From Pseudomonas sp. ANT_J12 (lineage in GTDB: Bacteria > Pseudomonadota > Gammaproteobacteria > Pseudomonadales > Pseudomonadaceae): a stretch of DNA of 64,000 bases. Below, one piece after another: positions 18,045 to 26,097 of this stretch. The DNA lies in contig NZ_VOBN01000010.1 of NCBI RefSeq assembly GCF_008370045.1, positions 1-64,000 on the forward strand, in the 5' to 3' direction. A program made the translations under genes and the position numbers. How positions within the stretch are numbered: the stretch's first letter is position 1; each line of letters opens with the position of its first letter. The notes below the pieces were generated by a model, which worked only from the letters and a program-made list of their open reading frames with translations, searched no databases and was not told where the DNA came from.

Positions 18045-18515
18045 ATGATATCTTTGGATCGAATCGATGCGAGCATACTGAGTGCCGTCCAAAAAAATAA
18101 TCGAATCACTTCTGAGGAGTTGGGCAACGCTGTGGGCTTGTCTGCTACGGCATGTCAAAGGCGATTAAAGGCGTTGCGAAAGGATGGTGTTATCGAAGGT
18201 GATGTGTCAATCGTGTCGCCTAAGGCAGTGGGGCGTCACGTATTCATGTTAGTACTTGTTTCTCTAGAAAGAGAGCGAGCGGATATCATTGATAAATTCA
18301 AAAAATCGATCCGTAATACACCAGAGGTTATGACGGGGTACTACGTGACAGGGGACTCTGATTTCGTTCTCGTTATAACCTCAAAAGATATGGAAGATTA
18401 CGAGCGGTTTACCAGGAGATTTTTCTATGAGAATTTGGATATTAAAAGTTTTAAAACATTAGTTGTGATGGATAGGGTAAAGGCTGGATTTGAGCTTCCG
18501 ATCGATATCGAGTAG
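18045..18515 (+). CDS. Lrp/AsnC family transcriptional regulator
   Basis: A 156-residue Lrp/AsnC regulator: N-terminal helix-turn-helix (LDRIDASILSAVQKNNRITS, then LSATACQRRLKALRKDGVIE) and C-terminal RAM ligand-binding domain with GYYVTGDSDFVLVI. GGAGGAAAAACTGC precedes the ATG. It is divergent from the amino acid importer operon, so it is the likely regulator of that operon, responding to an amino acid. The C-terminus (KTLVVMDRVKAGFELPI) is complete. Codon use is AT-leaning compared with the core half. Confidence 0.87.
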   Translation: MISLDRIDASILSAVQKNNRITSEELGNAVGLSATACQRRLKALRKDGVIEGDVSIVSPKAVGRHVFMLVLVSLERERADIIDKFKKSIRNTPEVMTGYYVTGDSDFVLVITSKDMEDYERFTRRFFYENLDIKSFKTLVVMDRVKAGFELPIDIE

Positions 18516-18858
18516 TTACGCTTTTCTAGGCGTTCGATAAATAGTATTGTTTTTGGCCTGTTTAAATTAGGTCTCTCAGTGAGGGCCGGATCTAGGAGAG
18601 GACGCTGAGAATCCTGGAACGTATGGTCATATGTTAATTCTCTTGATCAAAAGCGAACGTTTATTGCATGAATTATCGATTGAGGGGGCCCTTTGCGGCC
18701 CTATTGGGCGCTGGAACCGTATGTTGACTCTTCATTCTTGTTGATCGTATCCAGAGCACCTCGCACATTGCCTCTAATCTCACCCGACCTGCTGCTTATA
18801 TGGACAAACCGGAAATTTGCTTTGGGTAGGAACCGACTCCTAGTTCCACCGTCCGTAT
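18516..18858. other. Intergenic region before the IS1111-type element
   Basis: No supported gene. A hairpin GGGGCCC-TTTGC-GGCCC lies at about 18687-18703, without a T run. Open frames over 18693-19118 on both strands have no recognisable motif and run across the element's boundary at 18859. Confidence 0.35.
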
Positions 18859-20233
18859 ATGGACTCCTCCTCATTGCAAGCCCCGTTGCTTTGGCTCCCG
18901 TGCCGACTGCACGCGTATATTCGGCCTCTAAATACGGCATCGTTTCGATGCAGGGCCATGATGCGCTATTCGCGCGCCGGCTCTCGATCGCTTTTTCGTG
19001 CTTTTCGCACTTGGACATTCGAGGGTTTTGCCGACGCCGGTTCGACCGGTTTGTCATCGTTCAGGTTGCTTCGCAATCGTGGTTAAGAGTTGTTTCTCTC
19101 GTAGAATACGCCGGGTAAATAGATCAGGCCGCTGCCTGATTCGGTTGGTAATCAGTGCCGTGACGCAGCATCGCCCAAGCCATGCGTGCAGTTTTATTGG
19201 CCAGCGTAATAGCGGCCACATTGGGATGTGATCGCTCGGCTAAACGAACGGCTCACTGGCTGAGCCGATCCTAATTGGATTTGGCTGTGCGTAGCGCCGA
19301 GCGTGCGCCATGCACCATCAATGTTCGCAGATACGTATCACCGCGCTTGCTGATACCGAGCAGTCGATCCTTACCACCAGAACTGTGTTGCCTCGGTGTC
19401 AGTCCCAGCAAGGCGGCAAACTGTCGGCCATTGGCAAACTGACGAGCATCACCGAGAGCGACGACGAGCGCTGTGACGATCATTGGACCGACACCGCGCA
19501 GCTGTTGAAGGCGAACGGCGGACGGCTCGTTTGTCGCGATCGCAGTGATCTCGCCGTCGAGCTTGCATACACCCCCATCCAGCGCACGAAGGTCGTCCCA
19601 CAAACCATCCAGCAGACGACGAAAGCGTGCCGTCAAACCGTTATCCGCATCCTCTAGCCAGGACGGTTTGCACGACCCAGCATTAGCAATTCCTTCGATG
19701 CAACGAGACCGTACTCGGCGATCAGCCCACGGATCTGATTGGCTTTGACCGTCCGCTGTTCGATTAAGCCGGCCCGGATGCGATGCGTCGACTGGATATC
19801 CTGTTGTTCGATCGTCTTGATGGCGACCAAGCGCATGCTGGGACGGCTCATCGCTTCGCAGATCGCCTCGGCATCGTTCGCGTCGTCCTTGTTGTTTTTG
19901 ACATAAGGGTTAACGAACTGGGGGCGATCAGCTTGACTCGAAATCCGCGAGCTTCGAGTTGCCGCGCCCAATGATGGGCCCCACCGCAACTCTCCATGCC
20001 GATCCCACAACCAGGTTCGACCTTTTCCAGCACCGCTTGAAGCCAGCGATCACGTGGTAGCCACTGCCGCCAGACCGGCTTCTCATGGCAATCCACACCG
20101 TGGATCTGAAACACGTTCTTGGCCAGGTCAACCCCAATGCGCATAAGCTTCATGTGTGGACTCCTTCTCACTGTTGACTGTGGTTCGCACCTTCAGTCTG
20201 GCACTCAAGATACCGAAGTGAGGAGGAGTCCAT
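18859..20233 (-). mobile_element. IS110/IS1111-group insertion sequence, inactivated
   Basis: A 15-bp perfect inverted repeat, ATGGACTCCTCCTCA, stands at 18859-18873 and, inverted, at 20219-20233. Between them lies an IS110-type (DEDD) transposase on the minus strand. The IS1111 group of this family is defined by subterminal inverted repeats and a long non-coding stretch downstream of the transposase; here 18874-19123 (250 bases) is that stretch. The true tips may lie a few bases outside the repeats. The transposase is broken, so the copy cannot move by itself. Confidence 0.7.
19124..20153 (-). pseudogene. IS110/IS1111 family transposase, multiply broken
   Basis: From ATG 20153 the protein begins MKLMRIGVDLAKNVFQIHGV, with the first Asp of the DEDD catalytic set. 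A one-base deletion in a C run near 19915 shifts the frame; the reading goes on as NPYVKNNKDDANDAEAICEA. A second shift near 19660 precedes WLEDADNGLTARFRRLL, then QLRGVGPMIVTALVVAL (helix-hairpin-helix) and FAALLGLTPRQHSSGGKDRL (Ser region). Two in-frame stops (TAG 19271-19273 and a TGA near 19250) precede the last residues VAAITLANKTARMAWAML, and the natural stop is TGA 19124-19126. Two frameshifts and two nonsense codons make it dead. Confidence 0.8.
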
Positions 20234-20251
20234 CCCATTGCTTTTGGCTCA

Positions 20252-20406
20252 GGCTGTGTAAAAACGCAGGTGCCGTTTTGAAGTCTGCGTTGCTACGTAA
20301 AACCTGCCAGTGCTTGGTTAATCAGCAGACCTGAAATTTGCGCAGGAACTCGATTTTCGTCCTGGTTCTGACTGTCACACTTGCTCTAAAACGTTTTTAC
20401 ACAGCC
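20252..20406. mobile_element. MITE-like miniature element with 15-bp inverted repeats
   Basis: GGCTGTGTAAAAACG (20252-20266) and its exact inverse CGTTTTTACACAGCC (20392-20406) bound a 155-bp segment with no coding capacity. Part of its interior (GCCGTTTTGAAGTCTGCGTT) is shared, with a few changes, by the scar at 23400-23430 next to an IS5-type transposase fragment. I infer an internally deleted IS5-type element that an intact relative could have mobilised. Confidence 0.55.
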
Positions 20407-20515
20407 TCGGCCGCTCTCTGCCGGTCATCGCTACGAAGCGCGCTGGTCAAGTCCAATATGGCTGATCAGGTCGAATGCAAACGGGTGGTCAAGGCAGTGC
20501 AATTACCCAGTGACG
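20407..20515 (-). repeat. IS21-like end (copy B)
   Basis: Contains the repeat units CTGGTCAAGTCCAATATGG, CTGATCAGGTCGAATGCAAA and TGGTCAAGGCAGTGCAATTA in a row. About 40 bases on its inner side (CCGGCAGAGAGCGGCC read on the minus strand) also match copy C at 23745-23785, so similarity extends for more than 100 bp. It is cut at 20406 by the MITE-like element. Confidence 0.55.
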
Positions 20516-20536
20516 ACCACGCTCCTATTTCTGAGC

Positions 20537-20656
20537 CTACTTCGAGGCCAGATCGACAACATTCGGATCGCTTAGCTTAGCCTTCAGCTCTCGGTTTTCG
20601 TCTAGCAGCACTTCGTTGATCGAAGCCAAACTGGCGACCTTGGTGTAGGTTTTGGA
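20537..20656 (-). pseudogene. Unclassified C-terminal protein fragment
   Basis: A minus-strand reading ends at TAG 20537-20539 with TKVASLASINEVLLDENREL and KAKLSDPNVVDLASK. It looks like the coiled-coil tail of a small DNA-binding or transposase accessory protein, but I cannot assign it. Upstream (about 20670-20690) AATGCGAC occurs twice, 19 bases apart, which may belong to another insertion-sequence end. Confidence 0.25.
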
Positions 20657-20850
20657 AATAAATGCGACTTTTCGGCAATCAATGCGACAAGGTTGATAAT
20701 GAGTTTAACGTTTAGGCCTTTCCCTCTCCGGTGAATGAAAAGATATCTTCAGAACCGCACCAGGCGCTGCCTACCGACTAACCGACTTCACAGGACTAGA
20801 GATTTGTAGGATGCTGTTCTGCAACACTTACCTGGCCGAAGGGTGGCGCC

Positions 20851-21304
20851 ATGTTTGCCGAACTCATGCTCAAAGATCCTTACCTTACCGCTCCTACCGG
20901 ATTCGGCTGGAACTGCTATTAGGCATCCCCAGGCACGCATCCGATCAAGACATACATGAACTGTTTGATGGCTGCTTCATGCCCAACAGCGTCATTTCAC
21001 TCAGCGATCTTCGCTTACTGAGCCCGCTAGAGCGTGACCAGATTATTCCGCTGAGAACTTTGAGAGACAGAGCGGCTCGTAATCAGCGACTCACAGTGTA
21101 CGAGAGCGACCGGCTTTTCAGATTTGTGCACATCACGGCCATGGCGGAGGTACTTTTCGGGGACGAAACGAAGGCTAGGCGATGGCTCTCAAAGTCCAAA
21201 GAACGGCTGGCCGGCAGGAAGCCGTACGAGATGCTCTCTACCACCCCGGCACACGGGAGGTCGAGCTGATGCTGATCCAAGCAGCAGAACCATTTGCATT
21301 CTGA
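20851..21304 (+). pseudogene. Xre/MbcA/ParS-type antitoxin (TIGR02293-like), frameshifted
   Basis: The middle part reads YRIRLELLLGIPRHASDQDI, HELFDGCFMPNSVISLSDL, LSPLERDQIIPLRTLRDRAA and FRFVHITAMAEVLFGDETKA with RRWLSKSKERLAGRKP, the pattern of the Xre-like antitoxins of RES/Xre pairs. The original start is probably ATG 20851 (MFAELMLKDP, with GGGTGG upstream), but a frameshift near 20885 separates it from the body. A second one-base loss near 21245 replaces the C-terminus, which continues in another frame as GTREVELMLIQAAEPFAF to TGA 21304. The matching RES toxin does not follow. Antitoxins of this group bind their NAD-degrading toxin and repress the operon; this copy is decayed. Confidence 0.65.
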
Positions 21305-21324
21305 ACACAGGAGCATCGGAGGCC

Positions 21325-21531
21325 ATGAAAGGTAAGCGTAAGGCCAAGACAACCAAGTGGGGGTTGGAGCAACAGCTCAGGACCGAGGCCCAATGCCTGT
21401 TGGCCGGTAGATCACTGAGGACTCAACAGCGATTTCTAGTTGCTGCCTCCACATTTGATATCGAGCAAGAACCAGTCGGGATGCTAGCAGGGTTGTCGCT
21501 GATGCCTCACAGAACCAGGCCGAGAATTTAA
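21325..21531 (+). CDS. Small hypothetical frame
   Basis: A 68-residue basic frame (MKGKRKAKTTKWGLEQQL, then LLAGRSLRTQQRFLVAAST) preceded by AGGAGCATCGGAGGCC. The first half resembles the start of a helical DNA-binding or integrase-type N-terminal domain, but the second half looks non-coding, so a truncated gene is possible. I do not assign a function. Confidence 0.25.
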   Translation: MKGKRKAKTTKWGLEQQLRTEAQCLLAGRSLRTQQRFLVAASTFDIEQEPVGMLAGLSLMPHRTRPRI

Positions 21532-21917
21532 CGATAGCGCTCTGCACCTGCAACGCACCGGTACAGTTATCGGCATCACTGTTCCCACAACCCGTCTCGA
21601 CTTACCGAGCTTAATCTATGCCTGCGCGCCAAATGGAACAGGTTTTCATGATGTCTCTAGTCTGTGACGGTCCACCATGGTGTGAGGCAACAACGATTCC
21701 TTCGAGAGACGTTTAACCATTGATCGAGTATCGGTATACCTCGTGCCATTGGTCTTGATTTCCCCGCTCCACGACCGTTTTTTGCATCTCAGGGAATCCT
21801 CGCCAGCAAAAAGGAACACGGCTACCACCGTCAGATGATCATTGCGATAACTAGCCTTCGGGGATAGATTGGTTATTGGTGATATGTGATCGCTCCGATA
21901 ACCTTGGGGAAGTTGGC
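21532..21917. other. Intergenic region, nothing recognised
   Basis: I see no supported gene. A 60-residue minus-strand frame at 21646-21828 has no motif. Confidence 0.3.
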
Positions 21918-22589
21918 ATGACTTTCAGAACTGACTCGGTTGAAATCGGTCCGGAATCGCTCGTGATTGAGATTGAAATCCTATCTCAAGAAACTGACGA
22001 CTCTAGGCATAAGATTGTCATTACCGTGAACGCGAAATCACGGGACATGGTCGACGCCTATGTATGCTCGGTAGAAATGCTCACCCAGGCATTCCGCGCC
22101 CGCATGAACTCCCTTCCTGCCGATACGATTTCTTCCATCGTCTCACTAATGGTTCCTAAGAAACCCGTGCCGTCGACGTTACTACGCGAGGCCCGAATGC
22201 TGGCACAGGCGAAAACCGAGATACTTCAAAGTAACGACTGGTTGACGGCCAACGAGATCTCGAATCTCGCACAATTCAGCTCCAGCAACCCCAGCTCGCA
22301 GCCCAACAAATGGAAGCGGGCCGGGAAGATTTTTGCTTTGCGCCATGAAGGCGTCGATTATTTCCCGATCTACGGGCTCGACCCGGCACAGGGCTTTCGG
22401 CCGCTTTCTGCGCTGGAGAGTGTAGTTTCGACGTTCGCCACAATTAAGGACGGGTGGGCAATGGCGTTTTGGTTTGCTTCGCCAAATACCTTCCTCGGCG
22501 GGAAGCGGCCCAAAGAAGCGCTCTTGGCCAATCCCTCAGGCGTGCTCTCAGCGGCTAAGGAAGAGGTGTCCGGGGTCGTCCACGGATAA
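21918..22589 (+). CDS. Xre/MbcA/ParS-like toxin-binding domain protein
   Basis: A 223-residue protein. The C-terminal third has KRAGKIFALRHEGVDYFPIY, then FRPLSALESVVST, WAMAFWFASPNTFLGGKRPK and EALLANPSGVLSAAKEEVSG, which fits the toxin-binding (DUF2384-like) domain of antitoxins paired with RES toxins, with the signature W...N..LGG.RP..lL. The N-terminal part (about 1-110) is not recognised. Start ATG 21918 has GGGGAAG seven bases upstream; a GTG further up lacks a site. A RES-toxin-like fragment begins 37 bases after its stop, so the pair is read as an antitoxin followed by a broken toxin. It should neutralise an NAD-consuming RES toxin if one is made. This is inference from the domain pattern. 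Confidence 0.6.
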   Translation: MTFRTDSVEIGPESLVIEIEILSQETDDSRHKIVITVNAKSRDMVDAYVCSVEMLTQAFRARMNSLPADTISSIVSLMVPKKPVPSTLLREARMLAQAKTEILQSNDWLTANEISNLAQFSSSNPSSQPNKWKRAGKIFALRHEGVDYFPIYGLDPAQGFRPLSALESVVSTFATIKDGWAMAFWFASPNTFLGGKRPKEALLANPSGVLSAAKEEVSGVVHG

Positions 22590-22626
22590 CAATCCACCGA
22601 GGTTGCCGCAATCTCCCGGCGAAGTG

Positions 22627-22851
22627 ATGCACTTACGAGACTTTACCCTCGAAGCCAATATGCGACTCCTGCATCGATTTCATATGGAAAAGTACCAAGC
22701 GACAAAATTTAACGACACCGCAAACAGAAATGCCTGCTTCAGCCAAGTCAGGTCAGGTCAGGGAGCAATCGGCCACGAACAGCCAGTGATCTGTATCCAT
22801 CCACACGGGACACCGCACGACCATAATGAGGCGTTTCTTATGACGAAATGA
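22627..22851 (+). pseudogene. RES domain toxin, N-terminal fragment
   Basis: The start MHLRDFTLEANMRLLHRFHM followed by EKYQATKFNDTANRNACFSQ fits the N-terminus of RES toxins, whose family reads LHRiH...Y....F......GNARFSP. The following residues do not match the rest of the family (active-site Tyr and Ser regions absent) and the frame stops at 22851. RES toxins degrade NAD+. The fragment is too short for activity. It lies directly after the toxin-binding-domain gene, in the order seen in RES/Xre modules. Confidence 0.5.
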
Positions 22852-22864
22852 GAGTCTTACGATC

Positions 22865-23053
22865 ATGAGCGAAAACGAACACTGGACAGTCAAATGCCAA
22901 GACACTGCGGATGGAAGTGGCGACGTCATCGTCGATTTACCGCCTGAACTACTTGCAAAACTAGGCCTCAGCCTTGGTGATGAGTTGACCATCGAAATAA
23001 TAGATGGCGCGATAGTCCTGAAGCCAAAGCGCAATACTTCGCCCTCTCCTTGA
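22865..23053 (+). CDS. AbrB/MazE/SpoVT-type antitoxin-like protein
   Basis: A 62-residue protein with the swapped-hairpin AbrB fold pattern: GSGDVIVDLPPELLAKLGLS, then GDELTIEIIDGAIVLKPK. Such proteins are DNA-binding antitoxins (MazE-like) or regulators. The spacing of P.E.L..LGL..GD.l.ie..dG.ivl.P is complete. No toxin gene follows; the next 700 bases are insertion-sequence scars. The ribosome site is weak. It starts 13 bases after the RES fragment frame. Confidence 0.65.
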   Translation: MSENEHWTVKCQDTADGSGDVIVDLPPELLAKLGLSLGDELTIEIIDGAIVLKPKRNTSPSP

Positions 23054-23387
23054 ACCCAGTGCTGTCACGCTTCAAATTTTAAAGGTTTGCTGGGAAGCCA
23101 GCTCATCACAAGCGGCTCGGCATGATTGTCGGCTTTCATGCAAAAGCCGTCCTCCGAGACGTGACACTTCACATTATATTTCACATATGCGGCAGTCTCT
23201 TTCTCAGTGTTCACGGGGCATCCAAGCCACTATTCGACCCAAGCTAAGTCCGGCCTTCATTTTTTTCTTCACATCTTCTCGCTGACTCGTAAGGGAAAAT
23301 CTCGATACCTAGGCCTAACCCGCGCTACCCGCGTCAGCTCCCGCGATGGTCGAACTGGTCTACGAGAACAGCGACTTTCGGTCCAGA
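23054..23387. other. Intergenic region, nothing recognised
   Basis: No supported gene or repeat seen between the AbrB-type gene and the IS5-type scar. Confidence 0.3.
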
Positions 23388-23651
23388 CTGTGTGAAACCC
23401 CATGCGCCGTCTTGAAGTCTGCGTTTCTCAGGAAGATCTGAAATACCCACCGATTTTTGATGCCCTCGCTGCCTGAGGTTCAAAAAATGCTAGTCGGCCA
23501 AAATCAGACCTTTCCTGTCGTTAACTCATGGTTTTTTCCTCTGATCGCTGTGCTTGAGGGCCATCAGCCCTCACTACAGACGCACCTCACCTGCATTCAA
23601 CAACCGTTTTCGCACCATCCACAGGTTCGACAAAGCGAACAAGGTTGACTG
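23388..23651 (-). pseudogene. IS5-type transposase C-terminus and element end
   Basis: On the minus strand, 23574-23651 codes for TLFALSNLWMVRKRLLNAGE and VRL before a TAG, the usual C-terminus of IS5-type transposases. Downstream on that strand, 23388-23430 (TGTGTGAAACC ... GCCGTCTTGAAGTCTGCGTT on the plus strand) resembles the interior and end of the MITE-like element at 20252. So this is the 3' end of a decayed IS5-type element. Confidence 0.55.
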
Positions 23652-23790
23652 TTGTGTAATTGCATGGACTTGACCACCCATTTGCATTGCCACTGACCAG
23701 TCAATTGCATACGTGCTGACCAATCGTTTGCATTCGACTTGACCAGCACACGCCGTAGTGACGACCGGCAGAGAACGACCCTGTAGCGGT
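23652..23790 (+). repeat. IS21-like end (copy C, inverted)
   Basis: Starts with TGTGTAATTGCATGGACTTG and continues with three more GACCA...TTTGCATT units up to about 23745, then with CGTAGTGACGACCGGCAGAG, shared with copy B in inverse orientation. The tip faces left and the former interior lies to the right. No istA/istB gene is left. Confidence 0.55.
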
Positions 23791-23809
23791 CTGTCAGAAC
23801 GGTGGATTT

Positions 23810-24225
23810 CTATACGTGAACGAACTCAACGGCATCGCTTTCTTGCGCGAGGATATGCACCCCAAAGCTTTTGATACTGGGCAAGGTAGCGTTGTGGTGA
23901 GCGATTATTTGCGCCGCGTCGGCATGGGCTTTGTCGTGAGTAGTGTGAGCATCACTCACCACGGTCACGTCGTACCCCAGTGCCGCTGCACGCCGGACCG
24001 TGGTGTCGATGCAGAACTCCGTGGCATAGCCACAGACGACAAGATGAGAACTGCCGCTTTCTACCAGCACTGATTCGAGGTCTGTTTTCAGAAAGGAGTC
24101 AGGGGTGGTTTTGCGGACAAAATAATCAGCGCTCCCTGTGAGGAGCCCGGAATCCAAAGCCCATGCCTCGCTGCCATGCCTAAAATACTCACCGTGAGTT
24201 GCCTCTTGCTGACACCAATGTCACG
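23810..24225 (-). pseudogene. Cysteine hydrolase (isochorismatase family), N-terminally truncated
   Basis: The minus strand gives QQEATHGEYFRHGSEAWALD, then DYFVRKTTPDSFLKTDLESV (catalytic Lys region), LVVCGYATEFCIDTTVRRAA with the nucleophile Cys, and a complete C-terminus ending at 23810. The first strand with the catalytic Asp and the start codon are missing. Upstream the sequence runs directly into a cupin gene that has lost its own C-terminus. The two partial genes are best explained by one deletion that joined them. Isochorismatase-like hydrolases act on amides, esters or vinyl ethers. Confidence 0.65.
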
Positions 24226-24425
24226 ACGCGCTCGATGCCTGACTCGCGATAATGCATATCTACCTTGCCGTCGAGAACTGCAAATACCTTCTCACCATCG
24301 TTGACATGCCACTTATATGGCTGGTCGGTCCAGTGGAGGCGGACCGTGGTTCCACCCATGTTAGCTATGTCGTCAGCACCCCAAGCGCGAGTGGCGGTGA
24401 AATCTTTGCTACGAATAACTCTCAT
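24205..24425 (-). pseudogene. Cupin domain protein, C-terminally truncated
   Basis: From ATG 24425 the protein reads MRVIRSKDFTATRAWGADDI, TVRLHWTDQPYKWHVNDGEK and VFAVLDGKVDMHYR, the first cupin strands with a metal-binding His (WHVNDGE). After about 70 residues similarity stops and the frame ends at 24189 within the hydrolase remnant. The second cupin motif is missing. Confidence 0.6.
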
Positions 24426-24622
24426 TGATCGCGGTTCTCGAACAGATAGTGAATTTCTACCAATTTATCAGAACCTTTGACCGTCCCCTGCTGGCCGAAA
24501 AGAAGGCCTGGACTGAACGCCCGCTGAACGATTTAGCCAATCTGTTGCCTCGACCGGTTGAATCCACAACCCTGAGCGGACATTCGTCAACGTCAGTTCA
24601 GAGTCGAAAGCTGCTCGCTCCG
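24426..24622. other. Short intergenic stretch
   Basis: No supported gene; separates the cupin remnant from the AraC-type gene, which are both on the minus strand. Confidence 0.3.
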
Positions 24623-25492
24623 CTATTGCAGTGGAACATACACATCAGTTTGCCATTGATCCTGCGGTGTCTCGGGATAGACGCTCAGGTAATGGAAGAA
24701 CAGCGGCTGGTCACGAAGTTCCTCTCCACTGGCAGGAAGCCAATCGCGGTAAATCGGATAGATCGTTTCGCCGATGTGATCCGGTGACCCCACGTGTCGT
24801 ACCACGACGCAGCGACCGCCGGGAATGACGATCTCGCGCACGCCGAACTCATTCGGCGCCACGGTCTCGTGAATCTCGCCGCAGATTGCGAAGCGGAATG
24901 CTTGCGCAGGTGTCGTATCGGGGTTGCCATAGGGAATGCCAAAGCTGCGACTCGATGCCACCGGCGACTGTCCGCTCTGCTTACGCCACTCGATGAACTT
25001 GCGCACGCTCTCATTGACGAGCCCGGCGGGTCCGCAGTGTTCAAGCGCTGCGACCCTGACTTCAGGGAATTCCACGATTCGTATTTGCATGATGATAGTC
25101 CTAGAAAAGTGAGGGATTGCGAACACCGCATTCCAGACCTGCCAGTTCGGTTCCTTCCTGAACGCACTCGGCGTCATACCGAACGCCCGCCTGAACGCCC
25201 TGCAAAATGCCTCGGGACTTTCGAAGCCGGCACCGAGTGCAGCCTCCAGTACCGAGTGATCAGCGACGGCGGCTAGGCGATGCGCCGCGCGTCGTAATCG
25301 CATCAGTTGCACATAACGTGAAACAGGCACGCCTACGAACGCGGTGAATTGTCGATGGAAGTGAAACGCCGAAAAGTTCGCCACATGGCTCAACGTCTTC
25401 ACCGACAGGTCACCTTCGAGATTTTCATCAATGTAGGCGAGGACGGTGTTGAAGCGTTTTGTGTAAGCGAAGTTGGTCGGCATGTCAGACAC
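24623..25492 (-). CDS. AraC family regulator with GyrI-like effector domain
   Basis: A 289-residue regulator of the Rob/MarA-related type. Residues about 8-110 form the two AraC helix-turn-helix motifs (FNTVLAYIDENLEGDLSVKT, FHFHRQFTAFVGVPVSRYVQ, ESPEAFCRAFRRAFGMTPSA); residues about 130-289 form a GyrI-like/SOUL-fold domain (IRIVEFPEVRVAALEHCGPA ... PLFFHYLSVYPETPQ) that binds small, often cationic or hydrophobic, molecules. Such proteins usually activate drug-efflux or stress genes. It is intact, in contrast to most neighbours. Its target is not evident; the cupin/hydrolase genes downstream on the same strand have been destroyed. Confidence 0.82.
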   Translation of the reverse strand: MSDMPTNFAYTKRFNTVLAYIDENLEGDLSVKTLSHVANFSAFHFHRQFTAFVGVPVSRYVQLMRLRRAAHRLAAVADHSVLEAALGAGFESPEAFCRAFRRAFGMTPSAFRKEPNWQVWNAVFAIPHFSRTIIMQIRIVEFPEVRVAALEHCGPAGLVNESVRKFIEWRKQSGQSPVASSRSFGIPYGNPDTTPAQAFRFAICGEIHETVAPNEFGVREIVIPGGRCVVVRHVGSPDHIGETIYPIYRDWLPASGEELRDQPLFFHYLSVYPETPQDQWQTDVYVPLQ

Positions 25493-26016
25493 TGGGAAAA
25501 GGCTCTTGGAAGTACGGTCGGCAATAGAATCGACTATAGCGGCGTGAACGCGCCTAGCCGCGTTTGCTCAAGGCACGTTTTGGGTTGGCCGATACGATCT
25601 CTTCCAAAGCGATGTAAAGGTCAAAGAAAAGGGGACAAATTGGGACAGATCTATTTTTGGCGCAGATTCCGTCGTCACTCACACCGTCATTCGTCAACGC
25701 GGGCAAAACTGTCGCTACGGATGAGACCTATCGCGGCCAGTTCCGAATCTTGTTCACCAGCGCTCCTCGCTTGGCCTTTGACGTAACCGAATCGACAATT
25801 TCATATTGACAATCGCACCACAAGCCCACTTGACGAAGCCAGAAAGCCTGCGCGACGGGTTCTGTGCCAGCCGGCTGTGCAATCGCGTTCTGTTCCACCG
25901 ACTGCTACTCGCAGGCTCACAAGCAGGGATTCAAGGGACCACTCAAGCACAGCGGCTTGCAAAAAAAGCCACCTTCCAACGTGACCGGCTAGTAATAGAC
26001 TAGCTTTCGTAAGCTT
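25493..26016. other. No confident gene; probably group II intron interior remnants
   Basis: Open frames here (25349-25786, 25806-26003 on the plus strand) have no recognisable domain. Because the stretch ends in a group II intron domain V, some of it may be intron sequence, but I cannot find maturase motifs. Confidence 0.3.
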
Positions 26017-26092
26017 GAGCCTTATGCGGGGAAACTCGCACGTACGGTTCTAAGGGAGTCCGGGATCAGTAATGATCCGGGGCTATCCGACA
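26017..26092 (+). ncRNA. Group II intron 3' end remnant (domains V and VI)
   Basis: 26017-26051 is a domain V hairpin (GAGCCTTATGCGGGGAAACT then CGCACGTACGGTTCT), and 26060-26080 a domain VI hairpin with CCGGGATCA and TGATCCGG around a GTAA loop. The intron probably ends near 26088-26092, just before an IS66 TnpC fragment at 26098. No reverse transcriptase is left. The domain V sequence differs from the remnant at 197-230, so these were two introns. Confidence 0.75.
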
Positions 26093-26097
26093 ATTCC

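Noticed and set aside
18693-19118. 141-residue frame next to the IS1111-type element
   Set aside because: Crosses the 15-bp inverted repeat and the non-coding end of the element; no motif on either strand.
24625-25276. 160-residue frames on both strands within the AraC-GyrI gene
   Set aside because: Alternative frames of a gene with clear AraC and GyrI-like motifs.
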